This document shows, piece after piece, positions 1 to 10,100 of a stretch of DNA of 27,410 nucleotides (positions are counted from its first letter, which is position 1; each line of letters starts with the position of its first letter). The DNA lies in the NCBI GenBank assembly GCA_937900285.1, contig CALCEM010000020.1, positions 1 through 27,410 on the forward strand, given 5' to 3'. Origin of the DNA: an uncultured Fretibacterium sp. (GTDB lineage Bacteria > Synergistota > Synergistia > Synergistales > Aminobacteriaceae). The notes under the pieces were generated by a model, which had not been told where the DNA came from, searched no databases, and saw only the letters and a list, made by a program, of their open reading frames with translations. A program made the translations under genes and the position numbers.

Positions 1-2
1 CT

Positions 3-896
3 TCTGCGGCTATAGCTATGGAAGAATTAGCGGCAATCGGCGTAAATACTTTTATTCGTGTCGGAACTTGCGGAGGAATTAATTTAAACGTCAAAAGCTC
101 AGATGTAATAATTCCAACAGCAGCGATCAGACAAAACGGAATTACAAACGAATACGCCCCGATTGAATACCCGGCAACAGCAAATTTTGAAATTGTTAAA
201 GCCTTAACAGATTCAGCTGAAATTTTAAAAGAACATTGGCACGCAGGTGTAATTCAGTCTAAGGATTCATTTTACAGCCAACATGATCCGAATAGAATGC
301 CGGCGTATTACGATTTAAAAAATAAATGGGAAGCCTGGAAACGTTTGGGAGTTTTAGGCAGTGAAATGGAATGCGCAGCGTTATTTATTGTTGCTGATTC
401 CTTATGCGTTAAGTGCGGTGCCGTCTTAAATGTAATTTGGAATCAAGAGAGAAAATTAAAGGGTTTTGACGAGCCTGACGACTTCAGCACTGACAGAGGC
501 ATAAAAATAGCTGTAAAAGCAATTTCAATTTTAATGCGCAACGATAAAAATATAAAAAGCCTCAAAACTGAAAATAATATAAATTGTTTATTCTGTACTC
601 GCTCTGGAGCTTCAGCGAAGGGATATTTTAATTTTGATTCAAAAAATTTTACGGTTTTAAAAGGCTCAAAAATTGCAGAAAGAATTAGACCTAATTTCAA
701 AACAAGCATAGGAAATTATAAACTGCGCCAAAAGTTAGAACGAAACGGGACTATTTTAAATTTAATATTTCAAACCGATTTTATTTTTGATTCTCCTTCA
801 ATGGCTGCCTCTATAATTTTGGGAAGTTCCGCAAATGGTTGGGACGAATGGAAAAACGAGGACGGAATAACTTTAAAGGAGTTGCTTAAAAAATAA
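3..896 (+). CDS. udp: Uridine phosphorylase with C-terminal DUF4357 domain (5' partial)
   Basis: Phosphorolysis of uridine to uracil and ribose-1-phosphate, in cytosolic pyrimidine salvage. The reading frame is open to the window edge (codons before the Met at 18 read SAAIA), so the true N-terminus with the first phosphate-binding segment lies outside. Numbering from that Met, seen motifs are RVGTCGGI (about 15-22), KDSFYSQHDPNR (about 82-93, matching the Q-H-x-P-x-R substrate loop of uridine phosphorylases) and GSEMECAALF (about 114-123, the conserved E-M-E). The phosphorylase fold should end near residue 172. A further 120 residues follow without a stop, and residues about 190-292 look like DUF4357: ARSGASAKG-type start, FTVLKGSKIA, FDSPSMAAS, and the ending SANGWDEWKNEDGITLKELL. 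E. coli Udp is only 253 residues and has no such tail. The phosphorylase call is firm; the DUF4357 call is by recognised motif; its role here is unknown. Confidence 0.9.
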   Translation, partial: SAAIAMEELAAIGVNTFIRVGTCGGINLNVKSSDVIIPTAAIRQNGITNEYAPIEYPATANFEIVKALTDSAEILKEHWHAGVIQSKDSFYSQHDPNRMPAYYDLKNKWEAWKRLGVLGSEMECAALFIVADSLCVKCGAVLNVIWNQERKLKGFDEPDDFSTDRGIKIAVKAISILMRNDKNIKSLKTENNINCLFCTRSGASAKGYFNFDSKNFTVLKGSKIAERIRPNFKTSIGNYKLRQKLERNGTILNLIFQTDFIFDSPSMAASIILGSSANGWDEWKNEDGITLKELLKK

Positions 897-951
897 AATA
901 TAAAATATAAAATTACACCGTCCCCAAAATTTTTATAATTTTATAATTAAT

Positions 952-3585
952 TTACCTGTGAAATGCTCTGCGAACCAATAAACTTTTTATAAAACTCGTT
1001 TCTTCTTCGCGGGTTTTAATATGCCCGTCTATTCGTGATAATTTTATGCTGTTCAACGTTTCGCCTATTTCCTTGCCTCTTAAGCCCATATATTTTAAAT
1101 CCGCTCCGTTTAATTCTCCTTTTAGCGGCGTAAAAATTTCCATGTGTTCGATTATCATGCGTCTGCCCTCTTGAGTTTTCATGCACGTAAACCAATATAT
1201 AAGCTGAACGGGGTTATATTCTTTAAAAAATAAATATATTTCGGATTTTCGAGGGGGTTTTTTTTGCGTGTAAAATTTTTCAACTTGAGGCCAGCGCGTA
1301 AAACATAAAGTTAATTCCTTTCGTTCATTTGGATTTAAACTCATTCGGTCCATTGCTGAAAATTGTATTTCCGGACGAGAATCACTCAAAATTACCGCCA
1401 TTCCAACAAGCCAGGACATTCCGTTAAAATCTATTTCGTGCCGTTGAGCTTGTTTCATAATATGTCCCATCATTCGTAATCTATAATTTAAACTGTTAGT
1501 GAAATTTATTCCGGGAAATAGCGACTCTAAAATTTTTAATTCCTGCATCCTTAAAATTATTTTTCTGAAGCATGACTCTTTTAAAATTAATTCCAGTTCA
1601 GCGCGTATTCTCGATGATGATAAACACTCTATTAAGCCGCCTTTTACTGCTCCATTCAACAGCCTTAAAGTATTTTCTTCAAATTTCATATTTAATCTTT
1701 GTTCGAGTTTTATCCCGCGTAAAATTCTGGACGGGTCTTCAACAAAACTTAAATTGTGCAAAATTTTTAAAAGTCCTTCGCGCAAATCTGCACGGCCTCC
1801 AAAATTATCAGTTAATGTTCCCCAGTCATCTGAATTTAAAGAGATCGACATCGCGTTAACCGTAAAATCCCGGCGGCCTAAATCCTGTTTAAGTGATGAA
1901 CTCTCTACAATGGGTTGAGCTGCTGCATATTCATAATATTCCCGGCGCGCTGTAGCTATGTCAACTTTATCACCGTCAGGGAATGTTATAGTCCCAGTAT
2001 TATACCGGCCATGAAGACGAGTTTTACAGCCAGGTTCATCCCACGATGAAACTAATTTTTCCGCGTCACCTTCAACGGAGATATCTATATCTAAATTCTC
2101 AACGCCCATTAAAATATCTCGAACAGTTCCGCCCACTAAATATGCGCGCATTCCGAGCGATTCCGCTTTTATTCCGATTCGTTTCAGGAGTGATAATTTT
2201 TTCTCGTCAAATGCTTTTGACATAACGTCCGCAACATTTTCGATCCATAAATAAAAATCTCCGTCAACTGACGACCCGGAGCTTGCAAATTGTCCGGAAC
2301 GATATAACGCCCTCAATAAATCCGAACGCGTTAACATTCCAATTAAATGGCCTGATTCGAGCACCGGCATTTTTTCAAAACCATATGTCGCCATCATTCG
2401 GTGAGCCTCGTCAATTGAAGCACCAGAATTTAAACTGATTACGCCTTCTGTCATGAAATCGCTGACTTTTGCGTTGCCTAATCCGTGTAAATTTGCCCGA
2501 TCAATATCTTTACGCGAAATTATTCCTAACACTTCACCGAAAGAATTTGCAACTATTAGAGACTGCTGGCCAAATCTCAGAGCGATCCTGTAACTTTCTG
2601 AAACTTGCGAATTTGGATTAACAGCTATAACAGGAGATGTCATAATGTCCGTAACTTTTAACATGTGGGGGATTGCGTCATGTAATTTATTTTCGATTTC
2701 CTGTAATAATTCCTGCGGCTCACGATCTGTTAAAGTTGCTGAACCTGCTTGATAATGTCCGCTGCCTCCGTATTGTGTTAAAAATTCTTTAACGTTCAAG
2801 ACATCCGGAGCACTTCGAGCGATGATATTTATTTTTTTTCCGCCGTTATTTACAACAGCGATCGTAACATGTGCGTCACAATAATCCCGTAATCTCTGAA
2901 CAAATAATGCTAAACCGTCTACATATTCCGGAGTTTCGGTCCAAGTTAATGAGACCTTCGCGCCGTTAATATAAATTTCGCGGTTGTTTTCGGCCAATGA
3001 ATCCAATAATTTTAAGTCAGCTGAGGACATTGCAACCTCGACGCGGGATAATACGCCGGATAAATCAGCACCCAATTTTTTTAAAGCTCCAATAATTTTT
3101 ATATCTCTTTGAGTAGTTGCGGGATATGTTAAAGCTCCAGTATCATCATAAATTCCAAGCGCAAATAATGTTGCTTCTTCCGGAGTTATTGTCATTCGTT
3201 CCTTTAAAATTTTTTCGACAAGCATCGTAACAGTTGCGCCTAAAGGTTCATAAATTAATTTTTCTGCTGGTATATCGTTTTGAGTTGGCGGATGGTGATC
3301 GTATATGTGTACTTTTACATCTTGTCGACCGGTTAACGCCGCAAAAGTTCCAACGCGCTGGCGGGTTCTGGTGTCGACGACGATCATTAACGTAACTTCA
3401 TCGAGCGGCAATTTTTTAGGCTTGTAAATTTTCCATGAATGGCCGTAATGTGTCAAAAAATCCCGCACTTTTCTGTTCATAGATCCTGGAGGACAAATTA
3501 CGCCGTCAGGATATAATTTCTGAGCTGCTATCATACTTGCTAAAGAATCAAAATCCGTATTCAAATGACTCGTTATTAAATGCAT
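952..3585 (-). CDS. DHH-CBS-CBS-tRNA nucleotidyltransferase (A-adding or CCA-adding type)
   Basis: A multidomain protein of 877 residues, probably maturing or repairing tRNA 3' ends. Order of domains: DHH phosphoesterase (1-130, with D11/D13, DTR at 71 and D96-H97-H98), DHHA1 (about 210-300, GGSGHYQA at 273-280), two CBS domains (about 310-362 and 373-430), then a class II nucleotidyltransferase/poly(A) polymerase head (GGTVRD at 485-490, metal-binding D499-x-D501, RRDFTVNAMS at 571-580) with the helical RNA-binding part to the C-terminus. This architecture is known from long A-adding tRNA nucleotidyltransferases such as the Aquifex enzyme; whether this one adds A only or all of CCA cannot be read here. 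The chosen ATG at 3585 has GGAGG about 10 bases upstream; an in-frame ATG 19 codons earlier (3642) lacks comparable support. All DHH residues look intact, so a separate phosphoesterase activity is possible. Divergent from hisC. Confidence 0.9.
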   Translation of the reverse strand: MHLITSHLNTDFDSLASMIAAQKLYPDGVICPPGSMNRKVRDFLTHYGHSWKIYKPKKLPLDEVTLMIVVDTRTRQRVGTFAALTGRQDVKVHIYDHHPPTQNDIPAEKLIYEPLGATVTMLVEKILKERMTITPEEATLFALGIYDDTGALTYPATTQRDIKIIGALKKLGADLSGVLSRVEVAMSSADLKLLDSLAENNREIYINGAKVSLTWTETPEYVDGLALFVQRLRDYCDAHVTIAVVNNGGKKINIIARSAPDVLNVKEFLTQYGGSGHYQAGSATLTDREPQELLQEIENKLHDAIPHMLKVTDIMTSPVIAVNPNSQVSESYRIALRFGQQSLIVANSFGEVLGIISRKDIDRANLHGLGNAKVSDFMTEGVISLNSGASIDEAHRMMATYGFEKMPVLESGHLIGMLTRSDLLRALYRSGQFASSGSSVDGDFYLWIENVADVMSKAFDEKKLSLLKRIGIKAESLGMRAYLVGGTVRDILMGVENLDIDISVEGDAEKLVSSWDEPGCKTRLHGRYNTGTITFPDGDKVDIATARREYYEYAAAQPIVESSSLKQDLGRRDFTVNAMSISLNSDDWGTLTDNFGGRADLREGLLKILHNLSFVEDPSRILRGIKLEQRLNMKFEENTLRLLNGAVKGGLIECLSSSRIRAELELILKESCFRKIILRMQELKILESLFPGINFTNSLNYRLRMMGHIMKQAQRHEIDFNGMSWLVGMAVILSDSRPEIQFSAMDRMSLNPNERKELTLCFTRWPQVEKFYTQKKPPRKSEIYLFFKEYNPVQLIYWFTCMKTQEGRRMIIEHMEIFTPLKGELNGADLKYMGLRGKEIGETLNSIKLSRIDGHIKTREEETSFIKSLLVRRAFHR

Positions 3586-3650
3586 GATCCAAATTCCTCC
3601 AGTAAATTTAATTTTTAGTTTCAATAAAATTTTAGACGGCAAATTAATTT

Positions 3651-3680
3651 TTGTTATCAGGATTTAACATGACATATAAT
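3651..3680 (+). promoter_or_regulatory. Candidate sigma-70 promoter for hisC-hisB
   Basis: TTGTTA (3651-3656), an 18-base spacer and a perfect TATAAT (3675-3680) lie 39 bases before the hisC ATG, predicting a leader of roughly 33 bases. The -35 box matches consensus at four of six positions. The nearest Shine-Dalgarno-like sequence, AAAGGA, is unusually far (about 17 bases) from the ATG. Confidence 0.5.
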
Positions 3681-3719
3681 TATTTAAATTTTTGATCGAA
3701 AGGATTTTTATTTTTACAC

Positions 3720-4766
3720 ATGAGCAAATTTCTAAACGATAAATTTAAAGATATTACGCCCTACAGCACCAGCGATGAAATAAATTATAACGTCATAAGG
3801 CTTAACACAAATGAATCACCTTACAAGCCTTCAAAATTAATTTATGAGCGCATAAATAACGCAATTGATAATTTAAATTTTTATTCTGATCCTGACTGCA
3901 ATAAATTAGGCGAAAAATTATCGGGCATGTTTAACATAAATAAATCTCAAATTTTATTTGGCAATGGTTCAGATGAAATTTTAAATTTTATTTTTACGGC
4001 GATGTGTCAGGACGGTGCAGCATTTCCAAATATTACATATTCATTTTATAAAGTTTTAGCGGAAGTTCACGGGGTAAATTATAAATTAATTCCGTTGCAA
4101 AATTTTAAGATTGTTCCGGAAAATTATTTTAATTTAAATCGTACCATTTTTATAGCTAATCCAAACGCACCGACGGGATTATTTTTGAGCTTGAGCGAGA
4201 TCGAAAAAATTTTAATTCACAACTCAAATAATTTAATTGTAATAGACGAAGCATATATTGATTTTGGAGCGGAATCAGCAATAAAATTAATTGAGAAATT
4301 TGAAAATATTTTAATTGTCCGAACGTTTTCAAAATCCAGATCGTTAGCTGGTGCTCGTTTAGGTTTTTGCGTTGGAAATGAAAATTTAATCAACGACCTG
4401 CGAAACATAAAAAATTCAATTGCTCCGTATAATATTAATGCCTTGACTCAAGTTGCCGGGCTTGCTGTTTTAGACGATGAAGAGTACACGCAAAAAAATT
4501 TAATTGAAATATGTAACACCCGCGAAAAAGTTTATAACGAGTTAAATAATTTGGGCTTTAATGTTCTGGAGTCGAAAACAAATTTTTTATTTGCGAGACA
4601 TGAAAATTTTACGGGTCAAGAAATTCATAATATTTTAATGCGCAATAATATCGCAGTCCGGCATTTTACGAAGCCCGAAGAAATATCAAATTTTATAAGG
4701 ATAACGATCGGCACACCGGATCAAATGAAATTAATGCTGGAGGTTTTAAAAAATGCGTTGCGCTGA
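3720..4766 (+). CDS. hisC: Histidinol-phosphate aminotransferase
   Basis: PLP-dependent class I/II aminotransferase that converts imidazole-acetol phosphate and glutamate to histidinol phosphate in histidine synthesis. The 348 residues match family length. Visible motifs are RLNTNESPY (27-35), GNGSDE (81-86, PLP phosphate region), NPNAPTG (147-153), DEAY (176-179, the Asp that contacts the PLP ring) and RTFSKSRSLAGARLGF (201-216), in which K205 should be the PLP Schiff-base lysine. The gene overlaps hisB by 14 bases, indicating one transcript and probable translational coupling. The remaining his genes are not in this window, so the pathway is split or continues elsewhere. Paralogous aminotransferases acting on aromatic amino acids are the main alternative, but the hisB neighbour favours hisC. 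Confidence 0.92.
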   Translation: MSKFLNDKFKDITPYSTSDEINYNVIRLNTNESPYKPSKLIYERINNAIDNLNFYSDPDCNKLGEKLSGMFNINKSQILFGNGSDEILNFIFTAMCQDGAAFPNITYSFYKVLAEVHGVNYKLIPLQNFKIVPENYFNLNRTIFIANPNAPTGLFLSLSEIEKILIHNSNNLIVIDEAYIDFGAESAIKLIEKFENILIVRTFSKSRSLAGARLGFCVGNENLINDLRNIKNSIAPYNINALTQVAGLAVLDDEEYTQKNLIEICNTREKVYNELNNLGFNVLESKTNFLFARHENFTGQEIHNILMRNNIAVRHFTKPEEISNFIRITIGTPDQMKLMLEVLKNALR

Positions 4767-5340
4767 AATTTCGAGAAAAACTAACGAGACCGATATAAAT
4801 TTAAAATTAAATCTCGATGGTTCGGGGCATCATGAAATAAATACTAATTGCGGATTTTTGGATCATATGCTCGAATTATTCACGGCTCACGGGAAATTTG
4901 ATTTAAATTTAAAATGTTCTGGTGATGTTCATGTTGATTTTCATCACACGGTCGAAGATGTCGGGATATGTTTGGGGCGGGCATTCAACGAAGCTATAAA
5001 CGATAAAAAGGGCATTAAACGTTATGGATATTTTATTTTACCGATGGACGAAGCTTTAATTTTGAGTGCTGTAGATATTTCCGGCAGGTCGCATTTAAAT
5101 TTTGATGCTGAGATCACAGCGCAGAAAGTTGGAAATTTTGACACGGAATTAATAAAAGAATTTTGGCTTGGATTTGTGAGGACTTTTCCCTGCGCAGTGC
5201 ATATAAAAAAATTGGCCGGAGAAAATTCACATCACATCATCGAAGGAATTTTTAAGAGTTTAGCGCGAAGTTTTAGAGAAGCCGTAATGATCGACGAAAA
5301 ATATTATAACGAAATACCATCAACAAAAGGAATTATTTAA
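4753..5340 (+). CDS. hisB: Imidazoleglycerol-phosphate dehydratase
   Basis: Dehydrates imidazole glycerol phosphate to imidazole-acetol phosphate, the substrate of the HisC encoded just upstream. At 195 residues it is the monofunctional form, without the phosphatase domain of the E. coli fusion. The metal-binding histidine motifs of the family are present: CGFLDHM (33-39), DFHHTVEDVG (62-71) and ENSHHIIEGIFKSLARSFREA-type C-terminal motif with H160, H161 and E164. The start MRCAEISRKTNETDI resembles the usual N-terminus of the family, which supports an ATG inside the end of hisC (14-base overlap). Confidence 0.95.
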   Translation: MRCAEISRKTNETDINLKLNLDGSGHHEINTNCGFLDHMLELFTAHGKFDLNLKCSGDVHVDFHHTVEDVGICLGRAFNEAINDKKGIKRYGYFILPMDEALILSAVDISGRSHLNFDAEITAQKVGNFDTELIKEFWLGFVRTFPCAVHIKKLAGENSHHIIEGIFKSLARSFREAVMIDEKYYNEIPSTKGII

Positions 5341-5362
5341 ATTAAATATAAAATAAAATAAT

Positions 5363-5402
5363 GAGGACAGAATAAAACAAAAAATAATTTTAAACTGCCC
5401 TC
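5363..5402. terminator. Bidirectional hairpin terminator between hisB and nhaC
   Basis: GAGGACAG (5363-5370) pairs with CTGCCCTC (5395-5402), one mismatch, around a 24-base loop of almost only A and T. T-rich sequence follows best on the minus strand (ATTATTTTATTTTA), so it may chiefly end nhaC while also serving hisB. Confidence 0.6.
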
Positions 5403-5425
5403 TGAAAATTTAAAATTAAATTAAA

Positions 5426-7009
5426 TTATTTCGATTTAAAAAATATTCTCATTAAAATTAAAGTTACGATCATTAAAACAATTGCGACCGGTAAAACAAT
5501 TTTTGCATCCGGAATAAACCCGGCAATTATATAACTCACAAAACTTACACCAGCTACGGTAATTGCGTAAGGTAATTGGGTCGAAACATGTACAACGTGA
5601 TCGCATTGCGCTCCGGCTGAAGCCATTATTGTCGTGTCCGAAATCGGCGAGCAATGATCTCCGCAAACTGCTCCGGCCATGCATGCCGACACGCATACAA
5701 CTCCAAGAGGATTTTCTAACGGGAATATACTTAACGTGATCGGGATCAAAATTCCAAATGTCCCCCATGAAGTTCCAGTAGCAAACGAAATAAAACAGGC
5801 AATTAAAAATATTACTGCGGGCAAAAACACCTGAAAATTCACCGCTGAACCTTTTACAAATTCCTCTACAAATTGTTTTGCTCCGAGTGAATCAGTCATC
5901 GTCTTTAATGTCCATGCAAATGTTAAAACTAAAATCGCCGGCACCATCGATTTAAAACCTTCAGGGATACAGTCCGCTATCTCACGGAACGGAATTACCC
6001 GGCGACAAACAAAATATAAATAAATTATCGTTGCAATTAACGTCATGGCCGAACCTAAAACTAAACCGACAGAAGCATCAGAATCCGCAAAGGCTTCAAC
6101 AAAATTTTTACCCGTGAAAAATCCTCCTGAGTAAATCATTCCGACAACGCATAAAAATATTAATATCGCTACTGGTAAAACTAAATCCCAAATTTTGCCT
6201 TTATGTTTTTGTATTTTAGAATCTGAATTAATATTATTTTCGCCGGCTTTAATAGCTTCTGCTTCATATTTTGCCATTGGTCCGAAATCCAAATTTAAAA
6301 ACGCAAGCATAAACATCATTACGATCGTTAACAGCGCGTAAAAATTAAACGGAATCGCCCTAACAAATAAATATAAACCGTTTCCATCTTCGACATAACT
6401 CGAAACCGCCGCAGCCCATGATGACACCGGAGCAATTATGCAAATTGGTGCAGCCGTAGCATCGATTAAATACGCTAATTTTGCGCGGGAAATATTGCTT
6501 TTATCTGTAACGGGTCTCATGACTGAACCGACTGTCAAGCAGTTAAAATAATCGTCGATAAAAATCAACATTCCGAGTAATATCGTGGCAATTTGTGCAC
6601 CGACTCTGCTTTTAATATGTTTGCTCGCCCAATTTCCGAAAGCTGCTGAACCTCCGGCGCGGTTAATGAGCGTTACCATTATTCCCAAAATTACAAGAAA
6701 AACTAAAATTCCGGCGTTCGATGAATCAGAAATAACTGACACTATTCCATCCCTAAAAACGTGATTAATAGTTATTTCAAAATTAAAATTTGCGTATAAT
6801 AATCCCCCTGTTACTATTCCGATAAATAACGATGTGTAAACCTCTTTTGTGATTAATGCTAATGCTATGGCTACAACCGCTGGAAATAATGACCAGGCTG
6901 TTTTATAAAACATCGAAGTCGGCGCAGTATCTTCAGCAAACGATGGAACAGCAGTAAACACCATTATTAAAACGAAAATAAAAAATAAATTGCGTTTAAC
7001 TAACTTCAA
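5426..7009 (-). CDS. nhaC: NhaC-family Na+/H+ antiporter
   Basis: Integral membrane antiporter exchanging Na+ for H+, for sodium and pH homeostasis. The 527 residues begin with a hydrophobic segment ending in PSFAEDTAPT, which looks like a cleavable signal or an extra first helix, followed by about a dozen membrane segments. Family motifs are visible: IFIDDYFNCLTVG (about 150-162), SWAAAVSSY, FATGTSWGTFGI in the C-terminal half, and GDHCSPISDTTIMASAGA followed by CDHVVHVSTQLPYA. The start is a TTG at 7009, with AGGAG about 11 bases upstream; no better ATG is available. It converges on hisB and stands downstream of the flagellin gene, from which a terminator separates it. Exact ion preference cannot be read from sequence; some relatives exchange organic substrates. 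Confidence 0.88.
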   Translation of the reverse strand: MKLVKRNLFFIFVLIMVFTAVPSFAEDTAPTSMFYKTAWSLFPAVVAIALALITKEVYTSLFIGIVTGGLLYANFNFEITINHVFRDGIVSVISDSSNAGILVFLVILGIMVTLINRAGGSAAFGNWASKHIKSRVGAQIATILLGMLIFIDDYFNCLTVGSVMRPVTDKSNISRAKLAYLIDATAAPICIIAPVSSWAAAVSSYVEDGNGLYLFVRAIPFNFYALLTIVMMFMLAFLNLDFGPMAKYEAEAIKAGENNINSDSKIQKHKGKIWDLVLPVAILIFLCVVGMIYSGGFFTGKNFVEAFADSDASVGLVLGSAMTLIATIIYLYFVCRRVIPFREIADCIPEGFKSMVPAILVLTFAWTLKTMTDSLGAKQFVEEFVKGSAVNFQVFLPAVIFLIACFISFATGTSWGTFGILIPITLSIFPLENPLGVVCVSACMAGAVCGDHCSPISDTTIMASAGAQCDHVVHVSTQLPYAITVAGVSFVSYIIAGFIPDAKIVLPVAIVLMIVTLILMRIFFKSK

Positions 7010-7072
7010 AAAAATTTCACTCCTTGAATTAATAAAAAATATTTGAAATTTTACAACAATATCATAAATATA

Positions 7073-7124
7073 AAAAAATCCCTCCGAATTAATTAATATT
7101 AAATAAAATATCTCTCTCGAAGGG
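7073..7124 (-). terminator. Terminator of the flagellin gene
   Basis: On the minus strand CCCTTCGA (7124-7117) pairs with TCGGAGGG (7087-7080), one mismatch, around a 29-base A+T loop, and is followed by ATTTTTTT. It lies 20 bases past the flagellin stop codon. Confidence 0.75.
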
Positions 7125-7144
7125 CTTTAATTTTAATTTAATTA

Positions 7145-10100
7145 TTAAAACAGGCTTAAAACTGAATTAGGCATCTGATTAGCTTGAGCGAGCATACTTG
7201 TGCCAGATTGGTTTAAAATTTGCAACCTAACAAATTCCATCATATTTTCGGCCATGTCAGTATCGCGTATACGGCTTTCAGCAGTAGTCAAATTTGTATT
7301 TGTAACAGTTAAATCATTAATTCTTGATTCCAGATAATTCTGTTGTGCTCCAATTTTTGAACGTTGCACTGAGACACGACGTATTGCATTATCTAATACA
7401 GTGATCGATCTTGAAGCTGTATCGTGATTCATAACATTTACACTATTTATTCCCAATCCGTCTGAAGACATATCGGCGATTTCTATCGGAAAATCCTCAC
7501 CTTCAAATGTTCCAATTTGTAGCGTTGTACGATTTTTTACCACGTGAACAACCGTTGAATATATGGGATCTTTGCTGTTCAAAATAAAATTTTTATCGGA
7601 TTTGCTCCAGTTAGCGTCCATAGTAGCCATTGGGTTAAATTCTATATCGATATTTTTGTCTATAATGCCTTTTAAAATATTTTCTGATGTTTCGACATTA
7701 CTCGCAATAACTGAACCATCATGAGCATCATAAACTGAAGCTAAATAACTTGTCTCTGAAGGTTCGTAAATAGTATTTAAAGCTAATGAATCAATTAATT
7801 CTCCGTAAGAACTCGAAAAAGACAATCTGCCTGCAGAACCGGGAATTAACGAACGTATTAAAAAAGTCCCTTTAACGGTTTCAGCACCGCTTCCAATCGT
7901 TGGATTTTCAACAAAAGTTACTATATTGTTCGCATTTCCGCCAGTTATATAACGACCTTGATCAAGTCCTTCAGATATTGCAGTGTTTAATTTTAATCTT
8001 ACGTCGTTTAAAGTATCAGAAGCATTTAAAGTAACAGAGGTACGCTTTCCATCACCTTGAGTGATATTTATAACCTGAGGAGTTTCGAGCATGAACACTC
8101 CGGATTTAGTCCAAAATTGCTCTATATCTCTAAGTTTAGTATTACCAGTTGCGATTTTTCCCACGTAGTTAGCAGAAAATGAAGCTAAAGTTAATTCGTT
8201 TTCTCTGGCTTTCCCTGATTCTATATCTTCCGGCGTAGGAGGATCAGGAAATTTTTGGGCTGCTTCCCCAAAATCACTCGTAAATTCAATAGAAATTTCT
8301 CCATTATGGACTCGTCCATTGTCGCTATTAAGATAAAAATTTCTAAAATGAACAAGACGTGTTGAAACTGCATTTGAATTTAAATTATATTGAATTTCAG
8401 CATCATTGTACGAAACGTTATTTACTTCATTTTCTCCCCAGCTGTAAGCCCAAGTATCATCCAGAGAACCAGTAACATATAAAGCAACATCCGCAGGTTT
8501 ATTTGTAGAACCATTTCCGCTCACATTATATACAAATTTATCGCCTAAATCGAATTTTGCGGGATCCAGTGTGAGTTTTAAATAATCTTCGTTAAAATTT
8601 CCTGCTTCATTCTTGCCTAATAATGCGCCAATGTCGACGGTGTTCCCTAAACTTGAAAATATAAATTCTTTTTCATAACTTGCAGTAGAGCCGTCTGTCT
8701 TCAAAACATTTGAGATGGCAGATAAAGTTATAGTCGATCGTCCTGTAAGTTCATCGACGGATTTATTTTTAACTTCGAATAACATACTGGCGTTATTTTC
8801 GGATTTAGAATCTACGGACATAGATAAAGATTTTTGAGCCTCTTCATCTCCGTAAAATCCGGTTAAATTTACTACTGCTCCGGAAGATTTAGTAACTTGA
8901 TTTTCTTTAGGATAGCCGGCATTTAACGTAGCTTGTGTTTTGCCTGATGCTGATGTCGTGGCACTAGTAGTAACAGTCGCAGCTATTTGAAACCGACCAG
9001 ATGAATTGAAACTTTCAGGAGTTGTTATCGTATAATTTGCCCCATTAGCCTCAGCTTTTAATTTAATTTGTTGTCCTCTTATAGTTATCTGTTTGCCGTT
9101 TATAGTATCGGCTATCTGCTTTGCAACCTGATTTTCGCTCATACCGCTCGCAATAGGCACTTCTATTGCAGAACTGGAATAAGAATCAAGTGCATAACTA
9201 GCATAATAGTTGGAGTAAGTACCATAGTAAAACGTAAATTTTATTGTTTCCTTAGCGTCTGTAGTATTTCCTTTAGTAACAGTATCAGAACCGGAAAAAT
9301 TATATACGTAAGTGGTAGAATTAGACTCATTGAGTGAAAAAGGGGCATCCGTTTCTATTTTAAATTTTCCAGGCATTTGGACAGTGAACGCACGGTCACT
9401 TACACTACATGAAATTTCTTCTTCGGAATTATCACTTAATTTTACTTTTTTGCCGTTAAGCCCTTCTGAAATTTTAGATGCAACATACGCGGCTTTTTGA
9501 TCATCTGACATACTTCCGCCCGGATCACTTATCGTAATAGGAATATTACCGGTCGCGTTAGAATTTTGATCGGTAAATGTAAAATTTATAGAATATGGGA
9601 AGGTGATCCCCTTGCCGTTCACTGTTGCTGATGCTTTGGTTTGAGTTTGTGTAGCTTTACTTGTATTAGTTCCACCAATATCATACGTGTGAGAACCTAA
9701 CAATTTTAGGTAAGTATTTTGAGATTCGGACTTTGTTGAAGGCTTTGTAGTAGGCTCGTATTTAAACGCTGTAACAGAACTGTTAATTTCCGTTATAGTG
9801 GGAAATTCTTGTTCAGTGGTATAAGATATTTTATAAGTTCCGTTGCCATTATCTTCAGCTTTGAGTTCATACGACTGCTCGCCAATGGTGATCGTTCGGC
9901 CATCTAATTGTTTAGTTATAACGCTGGCGACTTTTGATTCCGTGTTATCATCTTCACTTAACGGGATCGCGTATTGTACTGTATTCCCATCAGAGTCAGT
10001 AAATTCCAGAGTCATAGTTTCAGGAAGGCCGCTCGTATTCGCTTCAGTTACAGTGCCAGTTAAAACAGAGTCGTATGTTATTTCTACTTGCCCTCCACCT

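Noticed and set aside
1499..1918. Open frames on the plus strand inside the tRNA nucleotidyltransferase gene.
   Set aside because: They are antisense to conserved catalytic regions of a recognised enzyme, and have no ribosome site or family similarity.
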